Source of the DNA: Bacillota bacterium
GTDB taxonomy: Bacteria; Bacillota; UBA4882; UBA8346
Direction of reading: 5' to 3'
Assembly: GCA_023401925.1 (NCBI GenBank)
Contig: JAEXDA010000048.1
Coordinates: forward strand, 98,686 to 162,685
Length of the DNA stretch: 64,000 nucleotides
Position 1 is the stretch's first letter. Each line of letters begins with the position of its first letter. The translations under genes and the position numbers were made by a program. Under the pieces are notes generated by a model that was not told the origin of the DNA, searched no databases, and was given only the letters and a program-made list of their open reading frames with translations. Below, piece after piece: positions 26,740-35,428 of the stretch.

Positions 26740-27525
26740 TCAACTTTCCATGAGTCTCCGTATTCTTCGAATCGAGGTGGTAACGCCCGTATCATCCACA
26801 TCAAGAATAACCCCGTTGAATTCAATCGGCCCACTGGCAACTTCAAAACGGGCTGGCAAATGAGTTACAAATTTTTTAACCACTATCTCCGGGTCAATTC
26901 CAAGTACCGAATTGAAAGGTCCCGTCATCCCTACATCGGTGATATAACCGGTTCCTTTCGGAAATATTCGTTCATCTGCAGTCGTGATATGAGTATGGGT
27001 GCCAAGAACTGCTGTCGCTTCCCCATCCGTATACCATCCAAGGGCCATTTTCTCCGAGGTTGCCTCAGCATGAAAGTCGATAATAATAATATTGGTCTTC
27101 TTCTTAATTTCCGCTATACACTCATGAGCTGTTTGAAAAGGACAGGCGAGAGGATCCAAAAATACCTGTCCCAGGATATTAACAACACCCACCCGCACAC
27201 CTTTCGGGGTTTCCGCAATATAATAACCTTCTCCGGGAGTTCCACCCGGATAATTAGCCGGCCTGATAAGCCGCCTTTCACGTTCCAAAACCTGATAAAT
27301 CTCTTTATTATCCCACGTATGGTTGCCCATGGTAATTACGTCGACTCCGGCGGTAAGAAGCTCTTGACAGACCTCCCGGTTAATCCCAAATCCTCCGGCA
27401 GAATTTTCGCCATTGGCAATAACGAGATCAATATTTTCCGTACGAATTAGCTCCGGCAAATATGTTTTCACCGCTCTGCGGCCGGGTCGGCCCACGATAT
27501 CCCCAATAAAAAGTATTTTAACCAA
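26740..27525 (-). CDS. ymdB: YmdB/TIGR00282 family metallophosphoesterase
   Basis: 261 residues from TTG 27525 (GGAGG with 5-nt spacing), starting MVKILFIGDIVGRPGR. Metal ligands are visible in GDIVG, NGENSAGG, MGNHTWD, IDFHAEATS and GTHTHITT. The family has 2',3'- and 3',5'-cyclic nucleotide phosphodiesterase activity and in Bacillus influences biofilm versus motility decisions. It lies downstream of rny, as in many Bacillota, with one extra gene in between. Confidence 0.93.
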   Translation of the reverse strand: MVKILFIGDIVGRPGRRAVKTYLPELIRTENIDLVIANGENSAGGFGINREVCQELLTAGVDVITMGNHTWDNKEIYQVLERERRLIRPANYPGGTPGEGYYIAETPKGVRVGVVNILGQVFLDPLACPFQTAHECIAEIKKKTNIIIIDFHAEATSEKMALGWYTDGEATAVLGTHTHITTADERIFPKGTGYITDVGMTGPFNSVLGIDPEIVVKKFVTHLPARFEVASGPIEFNGVILDVDDTGVTTSIRRIRRLMES

Positions 27526-27611
27526 AATTACCTCCTGCTTTGATTGGTTGAATTTTTCAATCAAAAGGTCGAAAAACCAAATCGAGAATATAACCAAGCT
27601 TTAAGAAAATC

Positions 27612-27638
27612 AGGACCATTGAAATAATCAATGGTCCT
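27612..27638 (-). terminator. Terminator-like hairpin between ymdB and the upstream gene
   Basis: AGGACCATTGA (27612–27622), 5-nt loop, exact complement (27628–27638). On the minus strand it is followed by GATTTTCTT. It starts about 20 nt after the stop of the gene at 27660. Confidence 0.7.
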
Positions 27639-27659
27639 AGAAATTGAATCTACCCTATA

Positions 27660-28196
27660 CTATTTGTGCAAATTCGCCCGATTAAATACCAATACCCGTC
27701 CTTCTTCCCGAAAACCAATCAGCCGTTTTTCCTGCCGCGAGTCTTTTAAATCCTCCAGCATATGTTCAATCATTTCTTCTTGAAGGACTGTATCCTCCTC
27801 TTGCAGAGAGTCTTCTTGGTCCAGCATTAAATAATCTTCGAAGAATTGGTGAATCACACCTGTAATAAGCGCTATTTCCTCTTGAGAAAGGGTCTCGATA
27901 TCGCGGACAATTTCTAAAAATGTCAAATTGTCATATCCGGTATGATTAATTTCGATAATACCAGATTCTCTTTCTTGCAGCATAGTTAGATTATTTAGAC
28001 TCAATAACAGCTGTTCTCTAAAGGGCTTAAGCTCTTCATCCGTTAATGATTTAACCAGCACAAACGAAAACTGCAATGTTTTTTGTTCCGGATCAAAACG
28101 AACCGATCCGATCTCAGGATATCGCACAAGTAAAAATGCGATCAAACTCATCGAGTTAGAGAAGGATTCTCCCTCTTTCCAGAAGATGCCTTTCAT
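27660..28196 (-). CDS. Unknown acidic protein between rny and ymdB
   Basis: 178 residues from ATG 28196 (GGAGGGGGAATC upstream). It begins MKGIFWKEGESFSNSMSLIA. Hydrophobic residues alternate in a way that suggests alpha/beta structure up to about residue 90, then an acidic helical region (MLDQEDSLQEEDTVLQEEMI) and a short basic end. No signal peptide or transmembrane segment. I do not recognise a family. Its place between rny and ymdB hints at RNA turnover or at sporulation (spoVS lies near here in Bacillus), but it is not SpoVS. Confidence 0.75.
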   Translation of the reverse strand: MKGIFWKEGESFSNSMSLIAFLLVRYPEIGSVRFDPEQKTLQFSFVLVKSLTDEELKPFREQLLLSLNNLTMLQERESGIIEINHTGYDNLTFLEIVRDIETLSQEEIALITGVIHQFFEDYLMLDQEDSLQEEDTVLQEEMIEHMLEDLKDSRQEKRLIGFREEGRVLVFNRANLHK

Positions 28197-28300
28197 GATT
28201 CCTCCCCCTTCCAGAAGAGACAAAACTTTTATTGTTATTATTATAGTAAACTCTTCATCCGGCGTGCTAAGGAATTGTCATAATATGCACGTCAGTTGGA

Positions 28301-29824
28301 CTATTTGGCATACTCAACTGCCCGAGTTTCCCGAATAACCGTTACTTTAATCTGACCTGGGTATTCAAGCTCTTCTTCAATCCGTTTGACAATTTCCCTG
28401 GCAATTCTAACTGAATTAACATCATCAACCCGATCGGGTTTTACCATGATTCGGATTTCACGTCCAGCCTGGATTGCATAGGCTTTTTCTACCCCTTCAA
28501 AAGAATCAGCGATGGACTCCAACTTTTCAAGCCGCTTAATATAAGTTTCCAAAGTCTCACGTCTGGCACCGGGTCTCGCCGCAGAAACCGCATCACAAGC
28601 CTGAACCAAGACCGCTTCTACAGTATTGGCCTCAATATCTCCATGATGGGCTGCAATTGCATTAACTACCGCAAAACTTTCGCGGTACTTTTTGGCTAAG
28701 TCAGCTCCTATGGAAACATGCGGTCCTTCAATTTCATGGTTGACGGCCTTTCCAATATCATGCAGCAAGCCTGCTCTTTTGGCCAGAGTAATATCGGCGC
28801 CAAGCTCTCCCGCCATCAGTCCGCAAAGGTGAGCCACTTCAATGGAATGCTGTAAGACATTTTGCCCATAGCTGGTGCGATATTTTAACCTGCCTAATAA
28901 TTTAATGATTTCCGGATGAATGCCGTGAATTCCAGTCTCAAAAGTAGCTCTCTCGCCTTCTTCTTTAATAATGGATTCCACTTCTTTTTGAGATTTTTCA
29001 ACCATTTCTTCAATCCGGGCAGGGTGAATCCGACCGTCAACAATCAATTTCTCCAGAGCAAGTCTTGCAACTTCCCGCCGGATCGGATCAAATCCGGATA
29101 AAATAACCGCCTCCGGTGTATCATCAATAATCAAATCGATTCCCGTTAATGTCTCGAGCGCTCTAATATTGCGGCCTTCCCGTCCAATGATCCTGCCTTT
29201 CATTTCATCATTGGGTAAAGCAACTACCGAAACAGTGGCTTCCGTAACATGATCAGCCGCACACCGCTGAATTGCCAACGAAATAATCTCACGAGCCTTA
29301 CGATCGGATTCTTCTTTCGCTTTGTTTTCAAGTTCACGAATTTTAAGTCCAATCTCTTGCTGCATTTCTTCTTCAACATCTTTTAATAAGAGTGCCTTGG
29401 CTTCTTCACTGCTAAGTCCCGATATTCTTTCCAATTCATGACGGTGCCTTTGATGGGTTTCTTGCAGTTCGTTCCTCAATTTTTCAACTTCGCCTTCTTT
29501 TTTGGCGAGCGCCTCTTCCTTTTTCTCAATGATTTCTGATTTGCGATCTAATGATTCTTCTTTTTGTACTAAACGTTTCTCTAATCTTTGAATATCAGCA
29601 CGGCGTTCACGGTTTTCCCGTTCCAGCTCGTTTTTTACTTTTAATGCCTCTTCTTTGGCTTCCAATAAGGCTTCCCGCTTGATGGACTCAACTTCTTTTT
29701 TGGCATCTTCCATCAGTTTACGGGCATTTTCTTTAGCAGATTGCAGTTTTATCATACCATATAAAACTGACCCCAAATAGCCTAATACCAAACCGATTAT
29801 TAAGGCAATGACTATTCCAACCAT
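28301..29824 (-). CDS. rny: Ribonuclease Y
   Basis: 507 residues, normal length. Residues 1–22 are a membrane anchor (VGIVIALIIGLVLGYLGSVL). A long charged coiled coil runs from about 25 to 190. A KH domain follows (GRIIGREGRNIRALE), then an HD domain with LLHDIGKAVNHE. It is the membrane-bound endoribonuclease that starts mRNA decay in Bacillota. AGGAGGTGAAGT precedes ATG 29824. It follows recA–recX on the same strand but a terminator separates them. Confidence 0.97.
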   Translation of the reverse strand: MVGIVIALIIGLVLGYLGSVLYGMIKLQSAKENARKLMEDAKKEVESIKREALLEAKEEALKVKNELERENRERRADIQRLEKRLVQKEESLDRKSEIIEKKEEALAKKEGEVEKLRNELQETHQRHRHELERISGLSSEEAKALLLKDVEEEMQQEIGLKIRELENKAKEESDRKAREIISLAIQRCAADHVTEATVSVVALPNDEMKGRIIGREGRNIRALETLTGIDLIIDDTPEAVILSGFDPIRREVARLALEKLIVDGRIHPARIEEMVEKSQKEVESIIKEEGERATFETGIHGIHPEIIKLLGRLKYRTSYGQNVLQHSIEVAHLCGLMAGELGADITLAKRAGLLHDIGKAVNHEIEGPHVSIGADLAKKYRESFAVVNAIAAHHGDIEANTVEAVLVQACDAVSAARPGARRETLETYIKRLEKLESIADSFEGVEKAYAIQAGREIRIMVKPDRVDDVNSVRIAREIVKRIEEELEYPGQIKVTVIRETRAVEYAK

Positions 29825-29933
29825 ACTTCACCTCCTAATATTTTATATCCTAATTTTCTTACTAAATGACTTCATGATCAACAGAAGTCCCGTTTAATCA
29901 AAAATTGAGAATAAAAGGAAAAAAGAATACAAA

Positions 29934-29960
29934 ACAAGCCGAGTAAGAACTCGGCTTTTG
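29934..29960 (-). terminator. Terminator of recA–recX
   Basis: A stem of AAGCCGAGT and ACTCGGCTT with a 4-nt loop; on the minus strand it continues TTGTTTTGT. It also has a T-run on the plus side, so it may be bidirectional. Confidence 0.8.
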
Positions 29961-30003
29961 TTCTGTCCTCCGCAGTTTATTGTAAACTTTTTTAAATACG
30001 GTG

Positions 30004-30447
30004 TCAAGTAGGATCTATGCTAGGAAGACACTGGCGGACGGTATTTTCCGAAAAGCCATTTCTTACCAAATAAACATTGACTTTTATTTTAGATTTCCCG
30101 GGAGTTGCTTTTTTTCTTATTAATGCCGTCGCAATCTCAAGTTCATTCTCTTCAGGGTAATATACCTCCATGAGCTCATGAATCATTTCCTTACTTACTC
30201 CATGGCTTTGCAAATCAAAAAATACAAAGGCGCGGCTTTTCAATCTGGCTTTGAGCTGATGGATTCTGGATTCTCCAAATTTTCGATCATCCACATAATT
30301 CCATTTCTTTACATGAGAAAGGCTTTCCTGTATTGCTGCTTCAGTAAAGCCGGCATCCTTTAATTTTTGAATTAATTGCCGTTCACTGCAAGCGTGATGA
30401 GCCAAATAACTTAAAGCCGCTTCCAAGGAATTGTTCAGAGGCTTCAA
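30004..30447 (-). CDS. recX: Regulatory protein RecX
   Basis: 147 residues from TTG 30447, 3 nt after the recA stop, with AAAGGAAAG as Shine-Dalgarno sequence. It shows the three-helix repeats of RecX (ALSYLAHHACSERQLIQKL, YVDDRKFGESRIHQLK, ENELEIATALIRKK). RecX binds RecA filaments and limits their activity. Tight coupling to recA fits its role as a modulator. Confidence 0.9.
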   Translation of the reverse strand: MKPLNNSLEAALSYLAHHACSERQLIQKLKDAGFTEAAIQESLSHVKKWNYVDDRKFGESRIHQLKARLKSRAFVFFDLQSHGVSKEMIHELMEVYYPEENELEIATALIRKKATPGKSKIKVNVYLVRNGFSENTVRQCLPSIDPT

Positions 30448-30450
30448 CGG

Positions 30451-31533
30451 TTACTTTCCTTTCGCAGTTTCCTTCGAAGCCGCGGTTTCTTTGGAAGTTT
30501 CTTTGGAAGTCTCTTTGGAACTTGATTTCGCAGCCACCTCATCTTTTATCAATCCTACACCTATACGAACTCTTTTCTCGATTTCACTTAACAAGTTGGG
30601 ATCCTTCTTTAAAAAATCCCGGGCATTCTCACGTCCTTGGCCGATCCTGTTTTCACCATAAGAAAACCAAGCACCGCTTTTGTTGATAATATTGAGATCG
30701 ACCGCCATGTCTAATATACAACCGGCTTTTGAAATTCCTTCGCCGTATAAGATATCAAACTCTCCTTCTTTGAAAGGTGGAGCCACTTTGTTTTTTACAA
30801 CTTTGGCTTTGGTCCGGCTGCCGATAATATCCGTTCCTTGTTTAAGGGTTTCAACTTTTCGAATCTCAAGCCGCACCGAAGAATAAAATTTAAGCGCCCG
30901 GCCACCCGGAGTAGTTTCAGGGTTGCCAAACATAACCCCGACTTTTTCACGAATTTGGTTGATAAAAATAGTCACCGTATTGGATTTGCTAATGACAGCG
31001 GTTAATTTACGTAAAGCTTGCGACATCAGGCGGGCTTGTAAGCCGACATGGGCATCACCCATCTCTCCCTCAATCTCAGCCTGAGGGGTTAGCGCAGCCA
31101 CGGAGTCAATAATAATTAAATCAACAGCACCACTACGAATTAAAGCCTCGCATATCTCCAACGCCTGTTCACCGGTATCCGGCTGGGAAATTAATAAGTT
31201 ATCAATGTCCACTCCCAGTTTCTTCGCATACACCGGATCCAATGCATGTTCGGCGTCTATAAACGCAGCGATTCCCCCCGCACGTTGAGCCTCAGCCGCC
31301 ATGTGCAATGCTACCGTGGTTTTACCGGAAGACTCGGGTCCATAAATCTCAACAATTCTTCCCCGGGGGATTCCTCCGACTCCCAAAGCCAAATCCAACG
31401 AAAGCGCACCGGTGGGTATCGTTTCAATACTAAGTTTATCAGCAGATTCTCCTAATTTCATAATCGAACCTTTGCCAAATTGTTTCTCAATTTGTAATAA
31501 AGCAACTTCCAAGGCTTTTTCTTTATCGGCCAT
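30451..31533 (-). CDS. recA: Recombinase RecA
   Basis: 360 residues from ATG 31533 (AGGAGAACTGGA upstream). Signatures: FGKGSIMKLGE, Walker A GPESSGKTT, LIIIDSVAALTPQ (Walker B), LMSQALRKL and INQIREKVGVMFGNPE (L2 loop). It catalyses strand exchange and activates LexA self-cleavage. No intein. The C-terminal tail is unusual: acidic residues are few and SKET is repeated in tandem (SKETSKETSKETAASKETA), encoded by near-identical 12-nt units around 30470–30520. Confidence 0.98.
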   Translation of the reverse strand: MADKEKALEVALLQIEKQFGKGSIMKLGESADKLSIETIPTGALSLDLALGVGGIPRGRIVEIYGPESSGKTTVALHMAAEAQRAGGIAAFIDAEHALDPVYAKKLGVDIDNLLISQPDTGEQALEICEALIRSGAVDLIIIDSVAALTPQAEIEGEMGDAHVGLQARLMSQALRKLTAVISKSNTVTIFINQIREKVGVMFGNPETTPGGRALKFYSSVRLEIRKVETLKQGTDIIGSRTKAKVVKNKVAPPFKEGEFDILYGEGISKAGCILDMAVDLNIINKSGAWFSYGENRIGQGRENARDFLKKDPNLLSEIEKRVRIGVGLIKDEVAAKSSSKETSKETSKETAASKETAKGK

Positions 31534-31553
31534 TCCAGTTCTCCTCACTTTGC

Positions 31554-31566
31554 CAAACGTTTGTTC
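31554..31566 (-). promoter_or_regulatory. LexA (SOS) box upstream of recA
   Basis: On the minus strand the site reads GAACAAACGTTTG, one base from the Gram-positive SOS consensus core GAAC–N4–GTTC. It lies 6 nt downstream of the –10 element, where a bound repressor would block transcription. This predicts DNA-damage induction of recA–recX. Confidence 0.75.
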
Positions 31567-31572
31567 TGTATC

Positions 31573-31601
31573 AGTATATCAAAGAGTTGAGTTTCTGTCA
31601 A
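31573..31601 (-). promoter_or_regulatory. recA: Sigma-A promoter of recA
   Basis: Minus strand: –35 TTGACA (31601–31596), 17-nt spacer, –10 TATACT (31578–31573). The –35 matches the consensus exactly and the –10 differs at one position. It lies 40 nt upstream of ATG 31533. Confidence 0.85.
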
Positions 31602-31626
31602 TTTTTAGTTAAAAAATGACGGGAAC

Positions 31627-32223
31627 TCAAAGCTGTTTTTCAAATTGAAATTCTTCAACCCTTTTATAAACAGCTCCGCTGGGATATAAATTACTTTCAA
31701 TTAGTGAAAAACTGCAAACCGGCATTGCCGTTTCAAAACTGATTTTTGGTAAAGACAACTCCGCCGGCATTCCAAAAGAATGAAACGGTGATGAAGGATT
31801 TCCTCTGGGATAATCCTCCTGCTTAGCCCTGGCGATCGTTACATGAGGCTGAAAAGGTTGATCTCTTTTTCCAAAACCTCGTTCCAGGCAATTACTTTCC
31901 ACAAGATCCGCCAATTGTATTAATTCTTGCCCGCCCTTTTCGGCTCCGATCCATATAATACGCGGAGTCCCCCTTTTTGGAAAAAAGCCTATATTTCCAA
32001 GACGCAATAGAAAAGGACGACTTTGGGTTGCGGCCATCTTCAAAGCCATACTCAGCTCATTTAATCTGCCTTTCGGCAATTCTCCCAGAAATTTCAGGGT
32101 GAAATGCAAGTTTTGACGTTTGGTCCATTTCCAGCCCAAAATCTCTTCCCTGGAACGTTCCATATAGTTCATCACCGCATCCTGAATCTCTTCTGAAAGC
32201 CATACTCCAACAAATAAACGCAT
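31627..32223 (-). CDS. thpR: RNA 2',3'-cyclic phosphodiesterase
   Basis: 198 residues from ATG 32223 (MRLFVGVWLSEE), chosen on family alignment as no strong Shine-Dalgarno sequence is visible. The two HxT motifs of the 2H phosphoesterase fold are HFTLKFLGEL (~45) and HVTIARAK (~128). The family hydrolyses 2',3'-cyclic phosphates or ligates 2'–5' RNA ends. It stands between cinA and recA; in Bacillota these two genes are commonly neighbours and thpR is an occasional insert. Confidence 0.9.
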   Translation of the reverse strand: MRLFVGVWLSEEIQDAVMNYMERSREEILGWKWTKRQNLHFTLKFLGELPKGRLNELSMALKMAATQSRPFLLRLGNIGFFPKRGTPRIIWIGAEKGGQELIQLADLVESNCLERGFGKRDQPFQPHVTIARAKQEDYPRGNPSSPFHSFGMPAELSLPKISFETAMPVCSFSLIESNLYPSGAVYKRVEEFQFEKQL

Positions 32224-32420
32224 CGTTTCATAGGGTTGACCGGCGGCTGTTGGCCAATCCCTATCAGCCAACAACCCGATAGGGAAGGAACAGTGTCAAC
32301 CTCTCCTTTACTTTCAACTTTCCATGTTCTTAAAAATGGTCGTACATTCGAAAAACGATATCTCCTGCGCAAACACGGGAAAAAATATTTTGGACAGCCT
32401 CGGCGCCCCGCAGGAGTTTT

Positions 32421-33740
32421 TCAGGCCCCTTTCAGGCACTGCCACAATAAAGTCAGCGCAGCTTGGGCCGATGCCTCTTTATTGCCCAGCCGGTCCGATT
32501 TAAAGAGTCGTTTTTCCACCTTCGCCATTCCTGGCAAATCCACCGCAAAATATACCAAACCAACCGGCTTTTCCGGACTGCCGCCATCGGGTCCCGCAAT
32601 ACCCGTGACCGCCACACCCGCATCCGCTCCGGTAAGCTTACGGATACCGGCAGCCATGGCTCCTGCTGTTTCAGCGCTCACTGCCCCAAATGTCGCAAGC
32701 ATTTCTTCAGGGACCTCTAAAAGATTCATTTTAAGCTCATTGCTGTAGCTATTGACTCCGCCCAGGAAATAAGCGGAACTTCCCGGTATATTGGTGATCC
32801 GGTGCGAAATTAGGCCCCCGGTACAAGATTCTGCAGTCGCCAGTTTCCATCCTTTAGCCTTCAATGTTTGGCCAATAACCGTTTCCAAATTATCATGATT
32901 ATATCCATAAATGTAGGAACCAAGGCGTTTTTGTATCAAAGCGGTTACTTTGTGAATTAATCTCCAATTTTCGGCCTCATCAAGTCCCTTGGCGGTAACC
33001 CGCAATGTAACCTCGCCGGTTCCGGCATAAGGGGCGATGGTAGGATTGGTTTGACTGTGAATGAGATCAATGACTTCTTCTTCCATGGCCGACTCACCGA
33101 TTCCAACCATTTTGATAAATCGGGATGAGAGAATCGGACTGTTTTCATTGGAAAGCCATTGCATGATTTGAGGTTTAACAGCAGCTTCCCAAACCCCTTT
33201 CAATTCACGGGGCACACCCGGTAAGGCTACTAAATAATGGTTGTCCTTGGACACCAACATACAAGGAGCCGTACCCAGATGATTGAGAATGACTTGTCCG
33301 GATTTTGGGAACATTGCTTGACGGCGGTTACTATCAACCAGCGGTCTTTGAGTATGCTGAAAGTGTTTTTGAATTTGGTCCCAGGCTTCTTCGTTAAACT
33401 CTAAGTCTTCATGGAGTAATCCGGCTACCGCTTCCCGGGTTAGATCGTCCTGCGTGGGTCCGAGTCCTCCGGACAAAATCAAAAAATCCGCCCTTTTCCA
33501 TGCCAGTTCAAGTGCAGCGATAATCCGTTCCAGATTATCTCCCACCGTCGTCTTGTGGTATAAATTAATACCAAGAAGGGCCAATTCATTCGCTAAAAAT
33601 TGGGCATTGGTATCCACTATTTGCCCTAATAGCAGCTCCGTACCGATACAAATAATTTCTGCTTGCAAATCCTCACCCGCCTGATATTGATCAATATTAT
33701 CTCCAGCCAAAAAGCTTTGATTATTTCCGATCATCGTCAT
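32421..33740 (-). CDS. cinA: CinA family protein (damage-inducible; NMN deamidase-type C-domain)
   Basis: 439 residues. The N-terminal molybdopterin-binding-like domain has IGTELLLGQIVDTN and LSGGLGPTQDDLTREA. The C-terminal CinA domain has TAESCTGGLISHRITN and VTGIAGPDGG, the signature of nicotinamide-mononucleotide deamidases. The first ~25 residues (NQSFLAGDNIDQYQAG) are an extension not usual in the family; the ATG at 33740 has AAAGGA 13 nt upstream, and TTG near 33662 (GGTGAGGA before it) could be the real start. Confidence 0.93.
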   Translation of the reverse strand: MTMIGNNQSFLAGDNIDQYQAGEDLQAEIICIGTELLLGQIVDTNAQFLANELALLGINLYHKTTVGDNLERIIAALELAWKRADFLILSGGLGPTQDDLTREAVAGLLHEDLEFNEEAWDQIQKHFQHTQRPLVDSNRRQAMFPKSGQVILNHLGTAPCMLVSKDNHYLVALPGVPRELKGVWEAAVKPQIMQWLSNENSPILSSRFIKMVGIGESAMEEEVIDLIHSQTNPTIAPYAGTGEVTLRVTAKGLDEAENWRLIHKVTALIQKRLGSYIYGYNHDNLETVIGQTLKAKGWKLATAESCTGGLISHRITNIPGSSAYFLGGVNSYSNELKMNLLEVPEEMLATFGAVSAETAGAMAAGIRKLTGADAGVAVTGIAGPDGGSPEKPVGLVYFAVDLPGMAKVEKRLFKSDRLGNKEASAQAALTLLWQCLKGA

Positions 33741-33783
33741 TACTTCTCGAAAATCCTTTCAATTCCTTTTCCTCCCTCAAGAT

Positions 33784-34530
33784 CTAATCCAATTCGCTAA
33801 ATTTAGTGATTTGGTTCGTAAAATAAGCGAGTATGCCATGAAAAACCGCTTCTGCAATCCGGTCACGGTAATTCGAGTCATTTAAACGTTCAGCCTCGGC
33901 AGGATTTGATAAAAAACCAATTTCAATCATCACACCGGGCATTCTGGTATCATTGATCACCCGAAAATCTCCGGCCTTTGGACGCCGTCTATTGGGACCC
34001 AATTCCTTGACCAGAGAGTACTGAATCGCATAAGCCAACTTTTTGGAAAGTAGGTTCCTGGGATTAAAGAAGGTTTGCGCCCCGTAATAAATCCTTTGGG
34101 GGAAACTGTTGGCATGAATCGATAGAAAAATGTCAGCTCCGCTCCTATTGGCAACCTGCGTACGGTAACATAAATCCCGCAGCTTTTTGGAGGAGGAGCC
34201 CATGTTCTCATCAAAGAAATCCCGGTCTTCCTGACGCGTCATGACACAATAAACCCCAACCCGTGAAAGATATTTTTTAAGCCGTAGCGCCACATCCAGA
34301 TTAATATTCTTTTCTGCTACCCCGGTATTTGATTTGGCACCGGGATCACCGCCGCCATGGCCGGCATCGATGACCACTTTTTTACCGGAGACCAATGAAG
34401 ACATTGGTAAATTAGTCCATATCGCCGGTTCCCGGAGCATCCAGATTCCCAGCCCTAAAACCAAAGCAATCATGAAAACATATATACTTTTTGCGCGAAG
34501 CGTTACCACAATAAGTTGTTTTTGAAACAT
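33784..34530 (-). CDS. cwlD: N-acetylmuramoyl-L-alanine amidase, CwlD-like
   Basis: 248 residues from ATG 34530 (GGGAGGGTGGGAT upstream). An N-terminal transmembrane or signal segment (IYVFMIALVLGLGIWML) precedes an Amidase_3 domain with zinc ligands in IDAGHGGGDPGA and SIHANSF and the catalytic Glu in MIEIGFLSNP. In sporulation CwlD removes stem peptides so that muramic-delta-lactam forms in cortex. Full identity with CwlD is inferred from single-domain size and the sporulation context; it could be a vegetative amidase. Confidence 0.85.
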   Translation of the reverse strand: MFQKQLIVVTLRAKSIYVFMIALVLGLGIWMLREPAIWTNLPMSSLVSGKKVVIDAGHGGGDPGAKSNTGVAEKNINLDVALRLKKYLSRVGVYCVMTRQEDRDFFDENMGSSSKKLRDLCYRTQVANRSGADIFLSIHANSFPQRIYYGAQTFFNPRNLLSKKLAYAIQYSLVKELGPNRRRPKAGDFRVINDTRMPGVMIEIGFLSNPAEAERLNDSNYRDRIAEAVFHGILAYFTNQITKFSELD

Positions 34531-34644
34531 ATCCCACCCTCCCTGCATTTTCCTAATGACCAAGATATTCATGGGAGAGTAAAACTAGAATGAAATCCGG
34601 ACAAAGTAAGTAGTGATGCTGACCAGAGGATTTTTTAAATTGCA

Positions 34645-34673
34645 TTGACATCATCACCGTTATTTGTTATTAT
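34645..34673 (+). promoter_or_regulatory. speD: Sigma-A promoter of speD
   Basis: –35 TTGACA (34645–34650), 17-nt spacer, –10 TATTAT (34668–34673). It leaves a leader of about 190 nt before the speD start. The leader has no recognised riboswitch but could hold regulatory structure. Confidence 0.8.
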
Positions 34674-34871
34674 ATTTTTGTTTGTTAAAGAGTGGGGAGC
34701 GTGAAAAAATCCCGTCCCAATTGAATAATCTCCTGATCTAACATATATCCCGAGGCGAGAACAGCCGGTATTGGACCGGATGCATCATCGGGTAAAGGGA
34801 AATCAGGGTGCTTATGGGTCAAAATGGTTCTTCCTGACCAGAAGATTTTAACGAAGGAGAGGTTGAGGGGA

Positions 34872-35252
34872 ATGTCGACTTTTGATACTGTAGGTGCTCA
34901 CGTTCTGGCGGATTTCTGGGGATGCCAGTTCGAAAAGCTCGATGATGCCGAACTGTTAATGGACAGTTTGAGACAAGCCGCTTGCAAAGCCAAGATGACG
35001 ATTCTTGGCGAGGAGTCTTACAAATTTCATCCCCAGGGTTTTACGGGCTTACTTCTCTTGTCCGAAAGCCATATTTCAATTCATACTTATCCGGAGCGCG
35101 GGTACGCAGCTATCGATGTTTACACATGTGGTGGCGGTATGACTCAACGGGCTATTGAATTTTTAAAAGAAGTCCTTCAGCCCACCAGTATCCACGAAAT
35201 GCATGTCCGGCGCGGGCGTCCTGATGCATCTTTTAAAGTAAACGCATCGTAA
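34872..35252 (+). CDS. speD: S-adenosylmethionine decarboxylase proenzyme
   Basis: 126 residues from ATG 34872, which has GAAGGAGAGGTTGAGGGG upstream and MSTFDTVGAHVLADFWGC as N-terminus. Self-cleavage at the Glu-Ser bond in SESHISIHTYPE generates the pyruvoyl cofactor on the alpha chain. GYAAIDVYTCGG holds the catalytic Cys. It decarboxylates AdoMet to supply the aminopropyl donor for SpeE, encoded 31 kb away. Monocistronic, with its own promoter and two hairpins downstream. Confidence 0.96.
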   Translation: MSTFDTVGAHVLADFWGCQFEKLDDAELLMDSLRQAACKAKMTILGEESYKFHPQGFTGLLLLSESHISIHTYPERGYAAIDVYTCGGGMTQRAIEFLKEVLQPTSIHEMHVRRGRPDASFKVNAS

Positions 35253-35257
35253 AAATT

Positions 35258-35296
35258 AAAACTGGCCATTCTTTATAGGAATTCGCCAGTTTTTTC
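35258..35296 (+). terminator. Terminator of speD
   Basis: AAAACTGGC (35258–35266) and GCCAGTTTT (35285–35293) with an 18-nt loop, followed by T residues. Confidence 0.75.
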
Positions 35297-35342
35297 CCAT
35301 TACCGTGCATCTCGTTGAGCTACAGTTTTTTGATGTTAAACT

Positions 35343-35387
35343 CCAAGCCGGAGCTAGGCTTGAGCACACCCGGCTTGGTTTTTTTCC
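35343..35387 (+). terminator. Second hairpin after speD
   Basis: CCAAGCCGG at about 35344 and CCGGCTTGG at about 35370 form a 9-bp stem followed by seven T residues. It is a second plus-strand stop signal before the convergent transporter operon that ends at 35429. Confidence 0.7.
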
Positions 35388-35428
35388 CTTTTTAAGCCTA
35401 CCTCAATAGCAGGATCTCCGGTATCCTT

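Noticed and set aside
26679..26748. 9-bp complementary arms (GGAAAGTTG/CAACTTTCC) around the ymdB stop
   Set aside because: The loop is over 50 nt and one arm is in coding sequence; a chance match is likely.
30431..30661. Plus-strand open frame opposite the recA tail
   Set aside because: It arises from the repetitive SKET codons read in antisense and has no supporting start signal.
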